Of a DNA stretch of 64,000 nt, positions 18,201-27,000 are shown in pieces. Each line of letters begins with the position of its first letter. The first letter of the stretch is position 1. The notes beneath the pieces are model-generated. The model made no database searches, was not told the DNA's origin, and saw only the letters and a program-made list of their open reading frames with translations. This DNA is from DASYLJ01 sp964404165 (GTDB taxonomy: Bacteria; Desulfobacterota; Binatia; DP-6). The DNA lies in NCBI GenBank assembly GCA_964404165.1, contig CAYOIZ010000028.1, positions 19,193 to 83,192 of the forward strand, given 5' to 3'. The position numbers and the translations under genes were made by a program.

Positions 18201-19000
18201 CGGTGACCGAGGACAACATCGGCATCACGCTCGGCTCCGACTCGCGCTTCACCACCGAATACGGCAGCGGCCCGGGGCAGTGCGTGCCGCCGCCGGGTGC
18301 GCCGAACCTGACCCGCACCTACGCGACCAACACCACGTTCCCGACCTTCGGCGCGACGACGCCCGTGGGGCACGTGCCGTTCGATCTCGGCATCTCCATC
18401 TCGTCGGCGGGCTTCAATCAGCTGCTGAAGGCGCAGACCGAGTGCGGGCTCCTGGTGACGAGCATCGACGAGCTGTACGGCCTGCCGCTGAACGCGCTCC
18501 TGCTGTCCGCGCTGCTACCCCAATTTTCGGTCTACCCCCCCACGACGCCGTTCCGGATCGACGTGCGACCCACGGTCGGCCCCATCGTCAGCGGCGAGCC
18601 GGGACCGAACGGCGAGCTGGCGGAGCTCAAGGTCGCGCAGATCCTGATCTCGGTGGTGAAGGACGACGGCGGCCCCGGCACGGTCGCGCTGGTGGCGGCG
18701 GTCGACGCCAACATCGGACTCGACCTGAGCTTCGCGCCCGGTGGGCTCGGCATCGGGCTCACGCCGCCCGACCCGTCGGAGATCCGCGTGGCGATCCTCT
18801 ACAACCCGCTCGGCGTCGACGAGGCCAACCTCGAGAACAACGTCCTCCCGCCGCTCGTGGCCACGTTGCTTCCCGACCTGGCGGGCTCGCTGGCGGGCTT
18901 CCCGCTGCCCGACTTCCTCGGCCTGCACCTCGACGGTGTCGAGGTGTCGCGCAACGGCGACTTCATGTCGCTGTTCGCCAACCTCGAGCCGACCCCGTAG
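15236..19000 (+). CDS. Large secreted protein with eight Myxococcus-type cysteine-rich repeats
   Basis: A 1254-residue exported protein. It has a signal peptide (to about residue 26), then a Cys-containing helical domain of about 250 residues. Eight repeats of the pattern CGDG...E-x-CDDG...GDGC-x-x-C (DUF4215/Myxo disulfide repeat) follow, encoded between about 16090 and 17240. Then comes an Ig-like block beginning VVITSPENGQFFEASPVEV and a roughly 500-residue region rich in beta-strand and hydrophobic repeats. The cysteines should form disulfides outside the cell. No C-terminal sorting signal is visible. The fifth repeat holds a near-perfect 30-bp tandem duplication. The ATG at 15236 is chosen because it starts the signal peptide. 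Confidence 0.8.
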   Translation: MKSRSRSSLRVALVSLSTVMALAATAAAQVSSNDRRCIEAINAETRKLVLVVHREIGACVGDFGKGTLATPTVAECAGPAASVKVEKAVEKALDKAADRCAAGTPPFGPPNLVGHPDHALAGTTALLGDFFGLPVEQGLSTQSAARACQKVVLKAAAKCQTTRLREFNTCKKMGMLSGAVRDADTLRDACLGTGSAQPDPIGMIAKSCVDKARSVIAAQCQNQGVSIAQAFPGCGATNTAGMTTCFDQRIACRTCEMLNAVDGLTRDCDLLDDGNDGNQSCGETTTTCGDGSVDGTEACDDGDAASGDGCSASCQLEAGWSCSAGAPTVCQSICGDGRVVGAETCDDDGTTAGDGCDATCHTEAGWTCSGTPSTCAATCGDGLVRGAETCDDHGTAAGDGCSASCAVEPGWTCGGAPSACTAVCGDGLVRATETCDDGGTTPGDGCDATCHPETGYTCSGQPSVCSANCGDGLILGAENCDDGCGSAGGAFPGGCGSTGGAFPAPGDGCDTSCQIEVGWGCSGQPSVCTAICGDGLVSGDETCDDGDLTPGDGCDGACRIEAGFICAGAPSGCVSICSDGLIVGSETCDDGDLTPGDGCNDLCRTESGYACTGHPSACTPVCGDRVVLGSETCDDGNAVGMDGCSALCRIEPGFVCAGVPSTCSAFHVVITSPENGQFFEASPVEVQGVVVSLLPAQASLRINGVSVPVAPNGTFSTSVTLDFDEIFNPIRATVTHTGTGSTVHDRVTVIAGDSVTDGAFSDESVALRLNDSGLDQVEPLVADLAGSGLDLADLVPVGTMIVDNRCFIDSVFGCLGRGTVRVANPSPSFSSFGLAIDSMTNFVAGDITVHDIRVNTHLDGSGLVPSCDINIQANAAFFNGDYSLEPNASDPTSLDVNQLGAQQVSFSGFNVSYGGICDVPVIGDIIQAFMPDVQALAIGGIAGFLADPDGGGPLDSPTADAIETALAGIQITGPIGAGLGANLDAPLFAVTEDNIGITLGSDSRFTTEYGSGPGQCVPPPGAPNLTRTYATNTTFPTFGATTPVGHVPFDLGISISSAGFNQLLKAQTECGLLVTSIDELYGLPLNALLLSALLPQFSVYPPTTPFRIDVRPTVGPIVSGEPGPNGELAELKVAQILISVVKDDGGPGTVALVAAVDANIGLDLSFAPGGLGIGLTPPDPSEIRVAILYNPLGVDEANLENNVLPPLVATLLPDLAGSLAGFPLPDFLGLHLDGVEVSRNGDFMSLFANLEPTP
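16682..16744 (+). repeat. In-frame 33-bp-period tandem duplication inside a cysteine repeat
   Basis: Two 30-nt copies at 16682-16711 and 16715-16744 differ at only two positions and both encode GCGSxGGAFP. They interrupt the CDDG...GDGC spacing of the fifth repeat. The period is 11 codons, so the frame is kept. Confidence 0.85.
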
Positions 19001-19074
19001 GCGGGTCGCTCGGGAGCCGACCGTCGCGGGCGTGGACGGGCTCGTGCCCAGTCCCCGCCCGCGCGATCCGACCG

Positions 19075-20427
19075 TTACGGTGCGGCCGAGTAGAACGCTC
19101 CGGTGAAGGAGCTTCTCGTCAATCCGCCCCCGACCTGCACGCTGTTGAGCGCGATGAAGTTGCCCGCGCCGTCCGTCGGGATGTCCGCCAGGAACTGGAT
19201 GTTGGCGGAGAAGTCGACCTGCGAGGCCGTGTCGTCCACGACCGCACCGATGCCGGTGCCAGGGCCCGGGTCGAGGCCCGGGATGTTGGTCGACAGCGCC
19301 CACGGCGTGGCCCCGAGACCGGTGATCGTGATCCGCAGCGCGATCGGGACGTTCGAGTGGGTGGTGCCGGTCGCGGGATCGGTCCAGCTCGTCAGGCCCG
19401 CCCAGGTCGCGGTGGTCCCGGAGATTCCATTGAACGGCATGGAATGCAGGGTGCCGTCGAGGCCCGCCCGCGGTGGGGCGATCGAGCTGGGCCCCCAGTA
19501 GAGCTGCGACCAGGACGTATCGGGGATGAAATTCGTGAAGTTGGTGTTCGTGCCGCCCGCAGAGCCCGGGCTGGGCGCGCCCGTGATCGTGACGGTCACG
19601 GTGCCGTCGTTCGGCGGGACCGCCGGGCCCGTGAGGGGCGGCGGTGCCGTCGTGGTCGTGCTCGAGCTGGTCGACGTGGTCGTCGAGCTGCTGGACGTGG
19701 TCGACGAGCTGCTGGTGCTGGTCGACGAGCTGGTCGACGTGCTCGTCGAGGTCGAGGAGCTCGTCGACGACGTGGAGCTGCTCGTCGACGTCGACGAGCT
19801 GGTCGACGTGCTCGTCGACGAGGTGGAGGTGGAGGACGTCGTGCTGGTCGTGGGAGGCAGCGGGCACGCCGCCGGGACGCCCGCCTTGCAGGTGAGCTTG
19901 TAGCCGGTACCGCGCGCGATCAGCTTGTGGGTACAGACCGAGAAGCTGCTGCACAGCCTGTTCGTCTCGCCGTCGTTCGTCACCGTGTACACGGCGAGGA
20001 CGCCGCCGGTCGGGGGGGACGAGATGTCGATCGGCGTGTCGCCGAGGCTCCTCGCGACCAGCTTGATGATCTTCCCGGGCTTGATCGACGTGATCGTGGT
20101 GGACCCGTCCGTGGGGGCGCTGCTGTTGCGGTAGGTCGCAACGACGGAGCTGTTGATCAGCCAGTCGGCGCCCTGCGGCGCCAGGAAGATCCCGCTCGCG
20201 GCGTCGTACGAGATCTCGAGCTGGGCCTCGATCTGGGAGGCATCCGTGCCGGCGCCCTTGGTGATGGCGGCGTCCTTGGCCAGGTAGACCGCTTTGGCCC
20301 GGCCGGTCGCGAACATCGTGTCGACGATCGCCAGCTTCTTGGCGGCCACTGGGATGTCGGCTGCTCCGACGATGGGAGGCGCGGCCAGCAGGCTCAGCGC
20401 AACGACGAACCAGACGAGCTTTCTCAT
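19075..20427 (-). CDS. Secreted protein with long Ser/Thr linker
   Basis: A 450-residue exported protein. It has a signal peptide ending near IVGAADIP and an N-terminal beta-rich domain of about 170 residues with two Cys pairs. An approximately 70-residue tract of almost pure Ser and Thr (encoded near 19640-19855) precedes a C-terminal beta-rich domain of about 180 residues. The tract is a flexible, possibly O-glycosylated linker. No family was recognised for either domain. The ATG at 20427 follows a GGAGAAGG ribosome-binding site by 5 bp; a GTG two codons upstream is less likely. It converges with the cysteine-repeat protein gene; both are probably surface proteins. Confidence 0.7.
   Translation of the reverse strand: MRKLVWFVVALSLLAAPPIVGAADIPVAAKKLAIVDTMFATGRAKAVYLAKDAAITKGAGTDASQIEAQLEISYDAASGIFLAPQGADWLINSSVVATYRNSSAPTDGSTTITSIKPGKIIKLVARSLGDTPIDISSPPTGGVLAVYTVTNDGETNRLCSSFSVCTHKLIARGTGYKLTCKAGVPAACPLPPTTSTTSSTSTSSTSTSTSSSTSTSSSTSSTSSSTSTSTSTSSSTSTSSSSTTSSSSTTTSTSSSTTTTAPPPLTGPAVPPNDGTVTVTITGAPSPGSAGGTNTNFTNFIPDTSWSQLYWGPSSIAPPRAGLDGTLHSMPFNGISGTTATWAGLTSWTDPATGTTHSNVPIALRITITGLGATPWALSTNIPGLDPGPGTGIGAVVDDTASQVDFSANIQFLADIPTDGAGNFIALNSVQVGGGLTRSSFTGAFYSAAP
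19640..19855. repeat. Low-complexity Ser/Thr codon tract
   Basis: Degenerate repetition of GTCGACGAGCTG-like units (plus strand) encodes Ser/Thr only on the minus strand. Such a tract is prone to slippage-driven length change in multiples of three. Confidence 0.75.
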
Positions 20428-20500
20428 GGTCACCTTCTCCTTGCTGCACAGAACGGCATCGAGCCTTCGGGAAAGGGAGGTGGCCCGGCCGGTCGTTCAT

Positions 20501-20530
20501 CCTGTAGTGAACCGCCCGACGTCATGTCAA
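20501..20530 (-). promoter_or_regulatory. Possible sigma-70 promoter of the Ser/Thr-linker protein
   Basis: On the minus strand a consensus TTGACA (20525-20530) is followed after 18 bp by TACAGG (20501-20506), a weak -10 element. It lies about 75 bp upstream of the start codon. Confidence 0.35.
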
Positions 20531-20656
20531 CGAATAACGCGTAACGCGTCCCGGCGGGCAATCGACTCGTGGGGTGACGGCGGCGACGTTCACGACGTGG
20601 GTCGCTGACGCATCGCGGCCTTCCGCAACCGGACATCGGCGTGTTAGCCCACCACG

Positions 20657-21790
20657 ATGCGCCTCCTCGCCGCCCTCCTCCTCCTGCCCGCACTGGCCGC
20701 CGCAGCCTCCAAGCCCTGCGCCGGCGGCGCCAAGGCCACCAGCGCCGACTTCGAAGCGCGCGGCCCCCATCCGGTGACGAAGACGACCTTCACCTTCGTC
20801 GACACCAGCCGGGTCACGCCGCCCAACAAGACGTATCCGGGTGCGCCGCAGCGCACCCTCGTCACCGACGTCTACTACCCGGGCTCGGCCGACGGCGCGC
20901 TGCTCGACGGCGCCCCCTACCCGCTCGTGATCCACAGCCACGGCTTCCTCGACGCGCGCTCGGGCGAGAGCTACGTGCTCGATCACCTCGCCAGCCACGG
21001 CTACGTCGTCGTCTCCGCCGACTATCCGCTGAGCAACGGCGGCGCACCCGGCGGCGCCACCATCGACGACGTCGCCAACCAGCCCGGCGACGCGCGCTTC
21101 ATCATCGATCAGGTGCTGGCGATGTCGGCTGCCCCCGGCGGTCCGCTGTCGGGCAAGATCGATGCGGAGCGCATCGGCGCCAGCGGCCTGTCGCTCGGCG
21201 GTCTGACCACGCTGCTCCTCACCTACCACCGCGATCTGCGCGACCCGCGCATCCGCGCCGCGCTGCCGATGGCCGCACCGAGCTGCTTCTTCACGAAGCG
21301 CTTCTTCAAGACCACCAACGCGCCGCTGCTCGTCATGCACGGCACGAGCGATGCGCTCGTCGCCTACCGCGAGAATGGCCAGCGCACGTTCCGCAACGCC
21401 CGCGGGCACCGTCATCTGGTGACGCTCGCCGACGGCTCGCACACCGGCTTCACGGGCTTCGCCGACCTCTTCCCGCCCGGGCAGCACTTCGATCGCATCG
21501 GCTGTCAGGGGCTGCTCGCCGGGCTCGGCAGCGCCCTCGACGACGGCACGATCTTCCAGTCGCTCGGGAACGCGCGCGCCGGCGTCGACGTCGACCCGGG
21601 TCGCTGCCCGCTGCCGTGCACGGAGGAGCCCGTCGATCCCGGAATGGGCGCCGCGCGGCACCACGAGCTCACCCGGCTCGTCGCGACCGCGTTCTTCGAC
21701 GCCTATCTGAAGAACGACGCCGGCGCGCGCTGCTTCATCGCCCGCGGGCTCGACACCGAGCAGGGTGACACGGCCGTGCGATCACGCTAA
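20657..21790 (+). CDS. Secreted alpha/beta hydrolase (PAF-acetylhydrolase/dienelactone hydrolase-like)
   Basis: A 377-residue exported hydrolase. A signal peptide (MRLLAALLLLPALAAAA) precedes an alpha/beta-hydrolase core with oxyanion region HSHGF, nucleophile elbow GLSLGG, acid in HGTSDALV and catalytic histidine in DGSHTGF. The layout resembles platelet-activating-factor acetylhydrolase and chlorophyllase-like esterases. The substrate is unknown, perhaps a lipid or ester. The next gene begins 9 bp downstream, so the two are probably co-transcribed. Confidence 0.78.
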   Translation: MRLLAALLLLPALAAAASKPCAGGAKATSADFEARGPHPVTKTTFTFVDTSRVTPPNKTYPGAPQRTLVTDVYYPGSADGALLDGAPYPLVIHSHGFLDARSGESYVLDHLASHGYVVVSADYPLSNGGAPGGATIDDVANQPGDARFIIDQVLAMSAAPGGPLSGKIDAERIGASGLSLGGLTTLLLTYHRDLRDPRIRAALPMAAPSCFFTKRFFKTTNAPLLVMHGTSDALVAYRENGQRTFRNARGHRHLVTLADGSHTGFTGFADLFPPGQHFDRIGCQGLLAGLGSALDDGTIFQSLGNARAGVDVDPGRCPLPCTEEPVDPGMGAARHHELTRLVATAFFDAYLKNDAGARCFIARGLDTEQGDTAVRSR

Positions 21791-21799
21791 CCACGCCGC

Positions 21800-22681
21800 A
21801 TGGACATCGGACGCGTCGGTCTCTGGACCTTTCAGCTCGACCTCCAGCCCGCGACGAAAGCGCAGCAGGCCGCCGCCGAGATCGAAGAGCTCGGCTACGG
21901 CGCCATCTGGATCCCCGAGGCGCTCGGTCGCGAGGCCTTCACCAGCTCCGGCATCCTGCTCGCCGGCACGCGCCGCATCGTGATCGCCACCGGCATCGCC
22001 AACATCTGGGGACGCGACGCGATGGCGATGGCCTCGGCCCAGAAGACGCTGGCCGAGGCGTATCCCGAGCGCTTCCTGCTCGGCATCGGCGTCAGCCACG
22101 CGCCGCTCGTGGCCGGGCTGCGCGGCCACGACTACGACAAGCCGTACTCGTTCATGAGCACGTATCTCGACGCGATGGATCGGGCCCCGTTCATGGCCGT
22201 CGGGCCCACCACCGAGCCGAAGCGGGTGATCGGCGCCCTGCACCCGAAGATGCTGAAGCTCTCCGCCGAGCGGGCGTGGGGTGCGCATCCCTACTTCGTC
22301 ACCCCCGAGCACACCGCGTGGGCGCGCGGCATCCTCGGCAGCGGTCCGCTGCTGGCGCCCGAGCAGGCGGTGGTGCTCGAGACCGACCCGTCGGTGGCGC
22401 GCCAGATCGCGCGCGTGCACATGGCGACCTACCTCGGGCTGCCGAACTACGCGCGCAACCTGAACCGCCTCGGCTTCGGCGACGCCGATCTCGCCGACGG
22501 CGGCAGCGATCGGCTGGTGGACGCCATCGTCGCATGGGGCGACGTCGACGCCATCGTGGCGCGCGTGCGCGCCCACCACGACGCCGGCGCCGATCACGTC
22601 TGCGTACAGGTGCTCGATCCCGACGTGCGCGGCCTGCCGATGCCCCAGTGGCGTACCCTGGCTCCGGCGCTCCTCGGCTGA
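21800..22681 (+). CDS. Luciferase-like (probably F420-dependent) oxidoreductase
   Basis: A 293-residue TIM-barrel protein of the luciferase-like monooxygenase superfamily. The N terminus (GRVGLWTFQLD) and IEELGYGAIWIPEA block match a subgroup predicted to use coenzyme F420, common in actinobacteria and some uncultured lineages. It probably carries out a hydride-transfer step on an unknown substrate. No F420 biosynthesis gene is in this window, so cofactor use rests on family resemblance. It lies between a secreted hydrolase and a metallo-hydrolase on the same strand. Confidence 0.75.
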   Translation: MDIGRVGLWTFQLDLQPATKAQQAAAEIEELGYGAIWIPEALGREAFTSSGILLAGTRRIVIATGIANIWGRDAMAMASAQKTLAEAYPERFLLGIGVSHAPLVAGLRGHDYDKPYSFMSTYLDAMDRAPFMAVGPTTEPKRVIGALHPKMLKLSAERAWGAHPYFVTPEHTAWARGILGSGPLLAPEQAVVLETDPSVARQIARVHMATYLGLPNYARNLNRLGFGDADLADGGSDRLVDAIVAWGDVDAIVARVRAHHDAGADHVCVQVLDPDVRGLPMPQWRTLAPALLG

Positions 22682-22695
22682 GCCCGCCCGGGCCG

Positions 22696-23697
22696 ATGGG
22701 CGCGACCGCGGCGCTGATCGGCCTGATCGCGCTCGGCGCGTCCGCCATGGACCGTCCCCCGCACCACACCGACGACGGGTTCCGGAACCTCGAGCCGTTC
22801 GAGCATGCCACGCTCGACGTCACGCTGCCGTTCTTCCTGCAGAAGATCGTCGGCCAGTTCCGCTCGCCCGGCGGCGCCCCGACGTCGGTGCCGAACGACG
22901 GCGCCGCACTGCGAGCACCCACGACGCCCACCGCGACCTGGATCGGCCATGCCACCGTCCTCGTGCAGATGGACGGCGTCACCGTGATCACCGATCCCAT
23001 CTGGTCCGACCGCGCGAGCCCGCTGTCGTTCGCCGGCCCACGTCGCTTCGTACCACCGCCCATGCCGATCGAGGCGCTGCCGCCGATCGACGTCGTGCTG
23101 GTATCCCACAACCACTACGACCATCTCGACCTCGCCACCCTGAAGCAGCTCGCCGCGCGCGGCACGCGGTTCGTCGTCCCGCTCGGTAATGGCGCGCTGC
23201 TGCGCGACGAGGGCATCGGGCCCGTCGAGGAGCTCGACTGGTGGGAGTCGCGCACCGTGGGCGACGTGCAGGTGACCTGTGTGCCGGCGCGACACTGGAG
23301 CCAGCGCACCCTCACCGACCGCGACGAGATGCTGTGGGGAGGTTGGGCCGTCGTCGGACCGACGCGACGCTTCTACTTCGCCGGCGACACCGGCTACACG
23401 GGCAGCTTCACGGACATCGGTACGCGGCTCGGTCCGTTCGATCTCGTCGCACTCCCCATCGGCGCCTACGACCCACCCGCGATGATGCAGCCCATGCACA
23501 TGAATCCCGAAGAGGCGGTGCAGGCCGGCCTCGACCTGCAGGCGACGCGGCTGCTCGGCGTACACTATGGAACATTCGACCTCACGCTCGAGCCGCTCGA
23601 CGAGCCGCCGCGACGTTTCCACGCCGAAGGAACGCGTCGTGGCATCGCGCGCGATCGCCTCTGGACGCCGCCGGTCGGCGAGACGCGCGAGTGGTAG
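22696..23697 (+). CDS. Metallo-beta-lactamase-fold hydrolase (NAPE-PLD/UlaG-like)
   Basis: A 333-residue MBL-fold enzyme with the zinc motif SHNHYDHLD (HxHxDH), a later histidine in PARHWSQR, GDTGYTG and a final histidine in GVHYGTFD. The arrangement is that of the N-acyl-phosphatidylethanolamine phospholipase D-like/UlaG group, in which some members cleave phospholipids. A short hydrophobic N terminus suggests export or membrane attachment. The ATG lies 14 bp after the previous stop; a longer upstream frame overlaps the oxidoreductase gene and is rejected. Confidence 0.78.
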   Translation: MGATAALIGLIALGASAMDRPPHHTDDGFRNLEPFEHATLDVTLPFFLQKIVGQFRSPGGAPTSVPNDGAALRAPTTPTATWIGHATVLVQMDGVTVITDPIWSDRASPLSFAGPRRFVPPPMPIEALPPIDVVLVSHNHYDHLDLATLKQLAARGTRFVVPLGNGALLRDEGIGPVEELDWWESRTVGDVQVTCVPARHWSQRTLTDRDEMLWGGWAVVGPTRRFYFAGDTGYTGSFTDIGTRLGPFDLVALPIGAYDPPAMMQPMHMNPEEAVQAGLDLQATRLLGVHYGTFDLTLEPLDEPPRRFHAEGTRRGIARDRLWTPPVGETREW

Positions 23698-23740
23698 GTA
23701 CCGTTTGGCCCATAATGACGCATCCGCTGTGGCGAAATCC

Positions 23741-23770
23741 TTGACACCTTCGACGAGGCTTTCTTATAAC
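23741..23770 (+). promoter_or_regulatory. Strong sigma-70-type promoter of the DUF1302 gene
   Basis: TTGACA (23741-23746) and TATAAC (23765-23770) are separated by 18 bp. Transcription would begin near 23777, about 45 bp before the DUF1302 start codon. This is the clearest housekeeping promoter in the window and sits in an unusually AT-rich spot. Confidence 0.75.
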
Positions 23771-23822
23771 CGCGCGGCCCTAAGGGGTCCCTGGCCTTTT
23801 GTCTTCGTCGGAAGGGGGACGG

Positions 23823-25643
23823 ATGACGACCACAACGAGGCGGCATGGCGTGCGACGGGCTCTGGGTGTGGCGGGCCTCGGTGTCCTCCTGCTGAGCAGC
23901 GCGGCGTCCGCCATTCCGATCGACGACCGTGGCGAAATGCGACTCGGGTTGCGCGCCTACACCGCGATCCGCATCGGCACCAACACCATCGGCGGCGAGG
24001 AGAACCCGCTCAACTGGCCGCACTCCGCCGCCGGGCAGATGCGGCAGAACCGCTACTTCCTGCAGCTCGACTTCGACCACGACATCAAGCGTCTGGCCAC
24101 CACCAGCTGGGGCATCGCGGCGCCGTTCCGGCTCCTCGACCCGGACGAGCTCAAGTACACGGTGCAGTACCGGTACGAGGGCGAAGGCATCTACAACTGG
24201 GGCCCCTCGCAGTACCGCAACCCTGGCGACAAGCTCCGCGCGTTTCGGGCGGACCTCCCGAACCTCCCACCACTGGTCGAACGCAAGCTGCCCGAAGCGT
24301 ACATCGACCGGCGCGTCAGCAAGATCAACCGCGTTGCGCGCCAGCGGAACCGCCTGTTCCTGGCCTACCTCGACGTCCAGAAGGGACCGGTCTTCTTTCG
24401 TATCGGTCGCCAGGTGCTGGCGTGGGGTGAAACCGACGTCTTCCGCCTCCTCGACAACATCAACCCGCTCGACGACAGCTTCGGCGGCTTCTTCATTGCG
24501 CTCGACGAGCGGCGTGTGCCGCTCGACATGATCCGCTCGAACTACAACTTCGGGTCGTTCGGACCCTTTTCCGACGCCTTCCTCGAAGGCTTCGTCGCCG
24601 CCGGTGACACCGTCACGCAGCTTCCCGGCACCCCCGCAGGCTCACCGTGGAGCCCGGGCGGCATCGGCCGTCCCAACACGTCGATCCGGCAGATCGTCAA
24701 GGTGCCCGACAAGGACGACGTCCGTGGCGGCGCGCGCTTCGTCTTCACGGCCGCCGACGTCACCTGGACGGTGGCGCACTACTACACCTACTTCGACATC
24801 CCCGGCTCGCAGTTCAAGCTGCCGGCCGTCGGTCAGAACGGCACGTCGCTGCCGGTCTTCGGCAACGAGATCCTCGCGTTCGTGCGGTACCCGCGCGTCC
24901 CGGTGACGGGCGCCTCCATGACCTTCCCGCTCGAGAAGCTGTACTCGATCGTGCGGTCGGAAGCGGCCTACTTCCAGGGTGAGCCGATGAGCCGCCAGGG
25001 TCAGGGCGATCCGGCCGACGCCAACTTCGCCATCGGTACCCCGCAGGCGCGCCGCCTGCGCGGCAACCTCGAGGGCGGCGTCGATCCGACAGTGTATCCG
25101 GGTCTGTTCTTCCCCACCCGCGCCAAGCCGGTGTGGGGCACGGTGCTCCGCCGCGACACCTTCAACATGTCGCTCGGTCTCGACGTCAACCGGTTCATCC
25201 GCTGGCTGAACCCGCAGCAGACGTTCTTCATCTCGACGCAATTCTTCTACAAGCACGTCTTCGACTCGCCGGGCGACCTGGTGCTGCCGACACCGTTCCG
25301 CAACCTGCCTGCCGACAGGGCCTCGATCGCCGTCGGCAACCCCGGCTGCTACAACCGCACCCGCGGATGCGCCATCCGGCCGCGCTTCTACCACCTCGAC
25401 GACGACAAGTTCCTGCACACCCTGCTCATCACCACGTCCTACTTCTCCGGTCAGGTGGTGCCCTTCTACGGCATGTTCTACGACTGGCAGGGCGGCATCG
25501 TCGTCCAGCCGGGCGTGTCGTTGGTGCGCGATCCCTTCCGCATCACTGTCGACTACACCAACGTCATGGGCCCGCCGACCGGTCAGTTCGGCGCCGTCCG
25601 CGACCGCGACAACGTCCGCGCCCAGGTCGAATTCGTGTTCTAG
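23823..25643 (+). CDS. DUF1302-family outer-membrane barrel-like protein
   Basis: A 606-residue exported protein with a signal peptide ending near SSAASAIP. It is followed by long aromatic and glycine-rich beta-strand patterns and ends in phenylalanine (VEFVF), typical of outer-membrane barrels. DUF1302 proteins usually neighbour DUF1329, YCF48-like and RND genes, as here, and are suspected to act in export or uptake of lipid-like or hydrophobic compounds; no biochemical role is established. The ATG at 23823 follows a GGAAGGGGGA ribosome-binding site and starts the signal peptide. It is served by its own sigma-70-like promoter and followed by a stable hairpin. Confidence 0.8.
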   Translation: MTTTTRRHGVRRALGVAGLGVLLLSSAASAIPIDDRGEMRLGLRAYTAIRIGTNTIGGEENPLNWPHSAAGQMRQNRYFLQLDFDHDIKRLATTSWGIAAPFRLLDPDELKYTVQYRYEGEGIYNWGPSQYRNPGDKLRAFRADLPNLPPLVERKLPEAYIDRRVSKINRVARQRNRLFLAYLDVQKGPVFFRIGRQVLAWGETDVFRLLDNINPLDDSFGGFFIALDERRVPLDMIRSNYNFGSFGPFSDAFLEGFVAAGDTVTQLPGTPAGSPWSPGGIGRPNTSIRQIVKVPDKDDVRGGARFVFTAADVTWTVAHYYTYFDIPGSQFKLPAVGQNGTSLPVFGNEILAFVRYPRVPVTGASMTFPLEKLYSIVRSEAAYFQGEPMSRQGQGDPADANFAIGTPQARRLRGNLEGGVDPTVYPGLFFPTRAKPVWGTVLRRDTFNMSLGLDVNRFIRWLNPQQTFFISTQFFYKHVFDSPGDLVLPTPFRNLPADRASIAVGNPGCYNRTRGCAIRPRFYHLDDDKFLHTLLITTSYFSGQVVPFYGMFYDWQGGIVVQPGVSLVRDPFRITVDYTNVMGPPTGQFGAVRDRDNVRAQVEFVF

Positions 25644-25965
25644 GAGCCGGCCCAAGCTACAGCTTGGGCCGGGCGCGAGCGTGGAGCAGTCCACCTCGCG
25701 CGACCGGCATGCCGCGGCCGGCGAAGCCAGCGCGGCACACGGGTACGAATGGACCATGGCCGTTGCGACAGTGGCAAACACCATATGCGTGCCACCGGCC
25801 GTCCCACCCGCACGTAAGTCCACGCGCCGACCTGAAGCGGCCCTCGGCGCTGCACTGCAGCGTTGACACTTCGCGCGGGGCGGCGGTAAACGCGCAAGGT
25901 CATGGTGCGCGCCGTTCGCGCGCGTGCACGCAACCCCATGCCGTACCGGCCCTAGGAGGTTCTCG
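25644..25965. other. Intergenic region after DUF1302 carrying the structured repeat
   Basis: About 320 bp without a credible gene. The first 100 bp are copy A of the dispersed hairpin repeat. The remainder shows no recognised element until the AGGAGGT ribosome-binding site (25954-25960) of the YCF48-like gene. A promoter for that operon should lie here but I cannot name one. Confidence 0.7.
25647..25745 (+). repeat. Dispersed ~100-bp hairpin repeat, copy A
   Basis: It starts with a perfect 12-bp stem, CCGGCCCAAGCT/AGCTTGGGCCGG, with a 2-nt loop (25647-25672). CGCGAGCGTGGAGC, GCGCGACC and a second GC-rich dyad, CGGCCGGCGAAGCCAGCG, follow. The order and spacing match the two copies at 53238-53489. 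It begins 4 bp after the DUF1302 stop codon, so the first stem could also act as a terminator. Confidence 0.8.
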
Positions 25966-27000
25966 ATGAAGCCCGTAGTGGTCGCGCTCGCCCTGTTGAG
26001 CGCGGCGCCTGTCTTTGCCGATCCCGTCCCGCTCGGTGAGGTCAGGCAGAACCTCTTCGCCACCTGCTTCCCCACGGATCAGGAAGGCTGGATGGTCGGC
26101 GAGCTCGGTCGGATATTCCGGACGGATGACGGCGGCGCCTCCTGGAATCGCCAGGACGCAGGTACGAAGCGACCCTTCCTGGCCATGACCTGCCTCGATC
26201 CGAAGACTGCCTGGATCGCGGGCAAGGAAGGCATCGTCTATGCCACCAAGGACGGTGGCGCCTCCTGGAAGCTCCAGACGACGGGATCGAATCGCCACGT
26301 CTTCGCCCTGCAGTTCGTCACGCCGCTGCGCGGCCACGGCGCCGGCGACTACGGCGCCATGGTCCATACCGAGGACGGCGGCGCCACCTGGACCAAGCAG
26401 CAGGTGCCCGACCAGGTGAAGCTCCCGGAGAGCGCGCTCGACACCGGCGTCGAGCCCGGCGACGTCAACCTGTACGGGATGTCATACGGCGATGCCGACC
26501 ACGTCTGGGTGGTCGGTGAGTTCGGGATCATCATGGCGAGCTCCGATGGCGGGCTGACGTGGCACCAGCAGCATGCGCCCGTCGAGAGCACGCTCTTTGG
26601 CGTACGCTTCATCGACGCCCAGCGCGGATGGGCCGTCGGCATCGACTCCGTGATCATTGCCACCCAGGACGGCGGCGCCACCTGGACACCCCTTACGTCG
26701 CCGGTGACCGGTCGCTCGCTCTACGACATCTTCGTGCGCGGCAACCAGGGATGGATCGTCGGTGACCAGGGCACCGTGCTCAAGACTGCCGACGGCGGCA
26801 CCACCTGGGCCGTCGAGCCGCTGCCCATCCAGCTCGCCGCCAACTGGATCCGCGCCGTCTCGATCGGACCGGGCGGCAAGGGCCTGGCCGTGGGTGCCGA
26901 AGGCCTCGTGTTCCGCACCGACGGCGCGCGCTTCCAGCGCCTCGAACCCGACGACACCGACACCGCCGCTGCGAAGGCCGCCGCCGAGGGCAAGTCATGA
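25966..27000 (+). CDS. YCF48-like beta-propeller protein
   Basis: A 344-residue exported protein: signal peptide to about residue 18, then at least five BNR/YCF48-type repeats marked by DGGASW or DGGATW motifs, predicting a beta-propeller. YCF48/Hcf136 was named for photosystem II assembly, but this non-photosynthetic family is usually found beside RND transporters and DUF1302/DUF1329, where it may be a periplasmic accessory. The ATG follows an AGGAGGT site, and its stop overlaps the RND gene start by 4 bp. Confidence 0.85.
   Translation: MKPVVVALALLSAAPVFADPVPLGEVRQNLFATCFPTDQEGWMVGELGRIFRTDDGGASWNRQDAGTKRPFLAMTCLDPKTAWIAGKEGIVYATKDGGASWKLQTTGSNRHVFALQFVTPLRGHGAGDYGAMVHTEDGGATWTKQQVPDQVKLPESALDTGVEPGDVNLYGMSYGDADHVWVVGEFGIIMASSDGGLTWHQQHAPVESTLFGVRFIDAQRGWAVGIDSVIIATQDGGATWTPLTSPVTGRSLYDIFVRGNQGWIVGDQGTVLKTADGGTTWAVEPLPIQLAANWIRAVSIGPGGKGLAVGAEGLVFRTDGARFQRLEPDDTDTAAAKAAAEGKS

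Noticed and set aside
19526..19903. Acidic Val/Leu/Asp/Glu-rich repetitive plus-strand frame
   Set aside because: It is the complement of the Ser/Thr linker tract; the minus-strand gene has a signal peptide and ribosome-binding site, the plus frame has neither.
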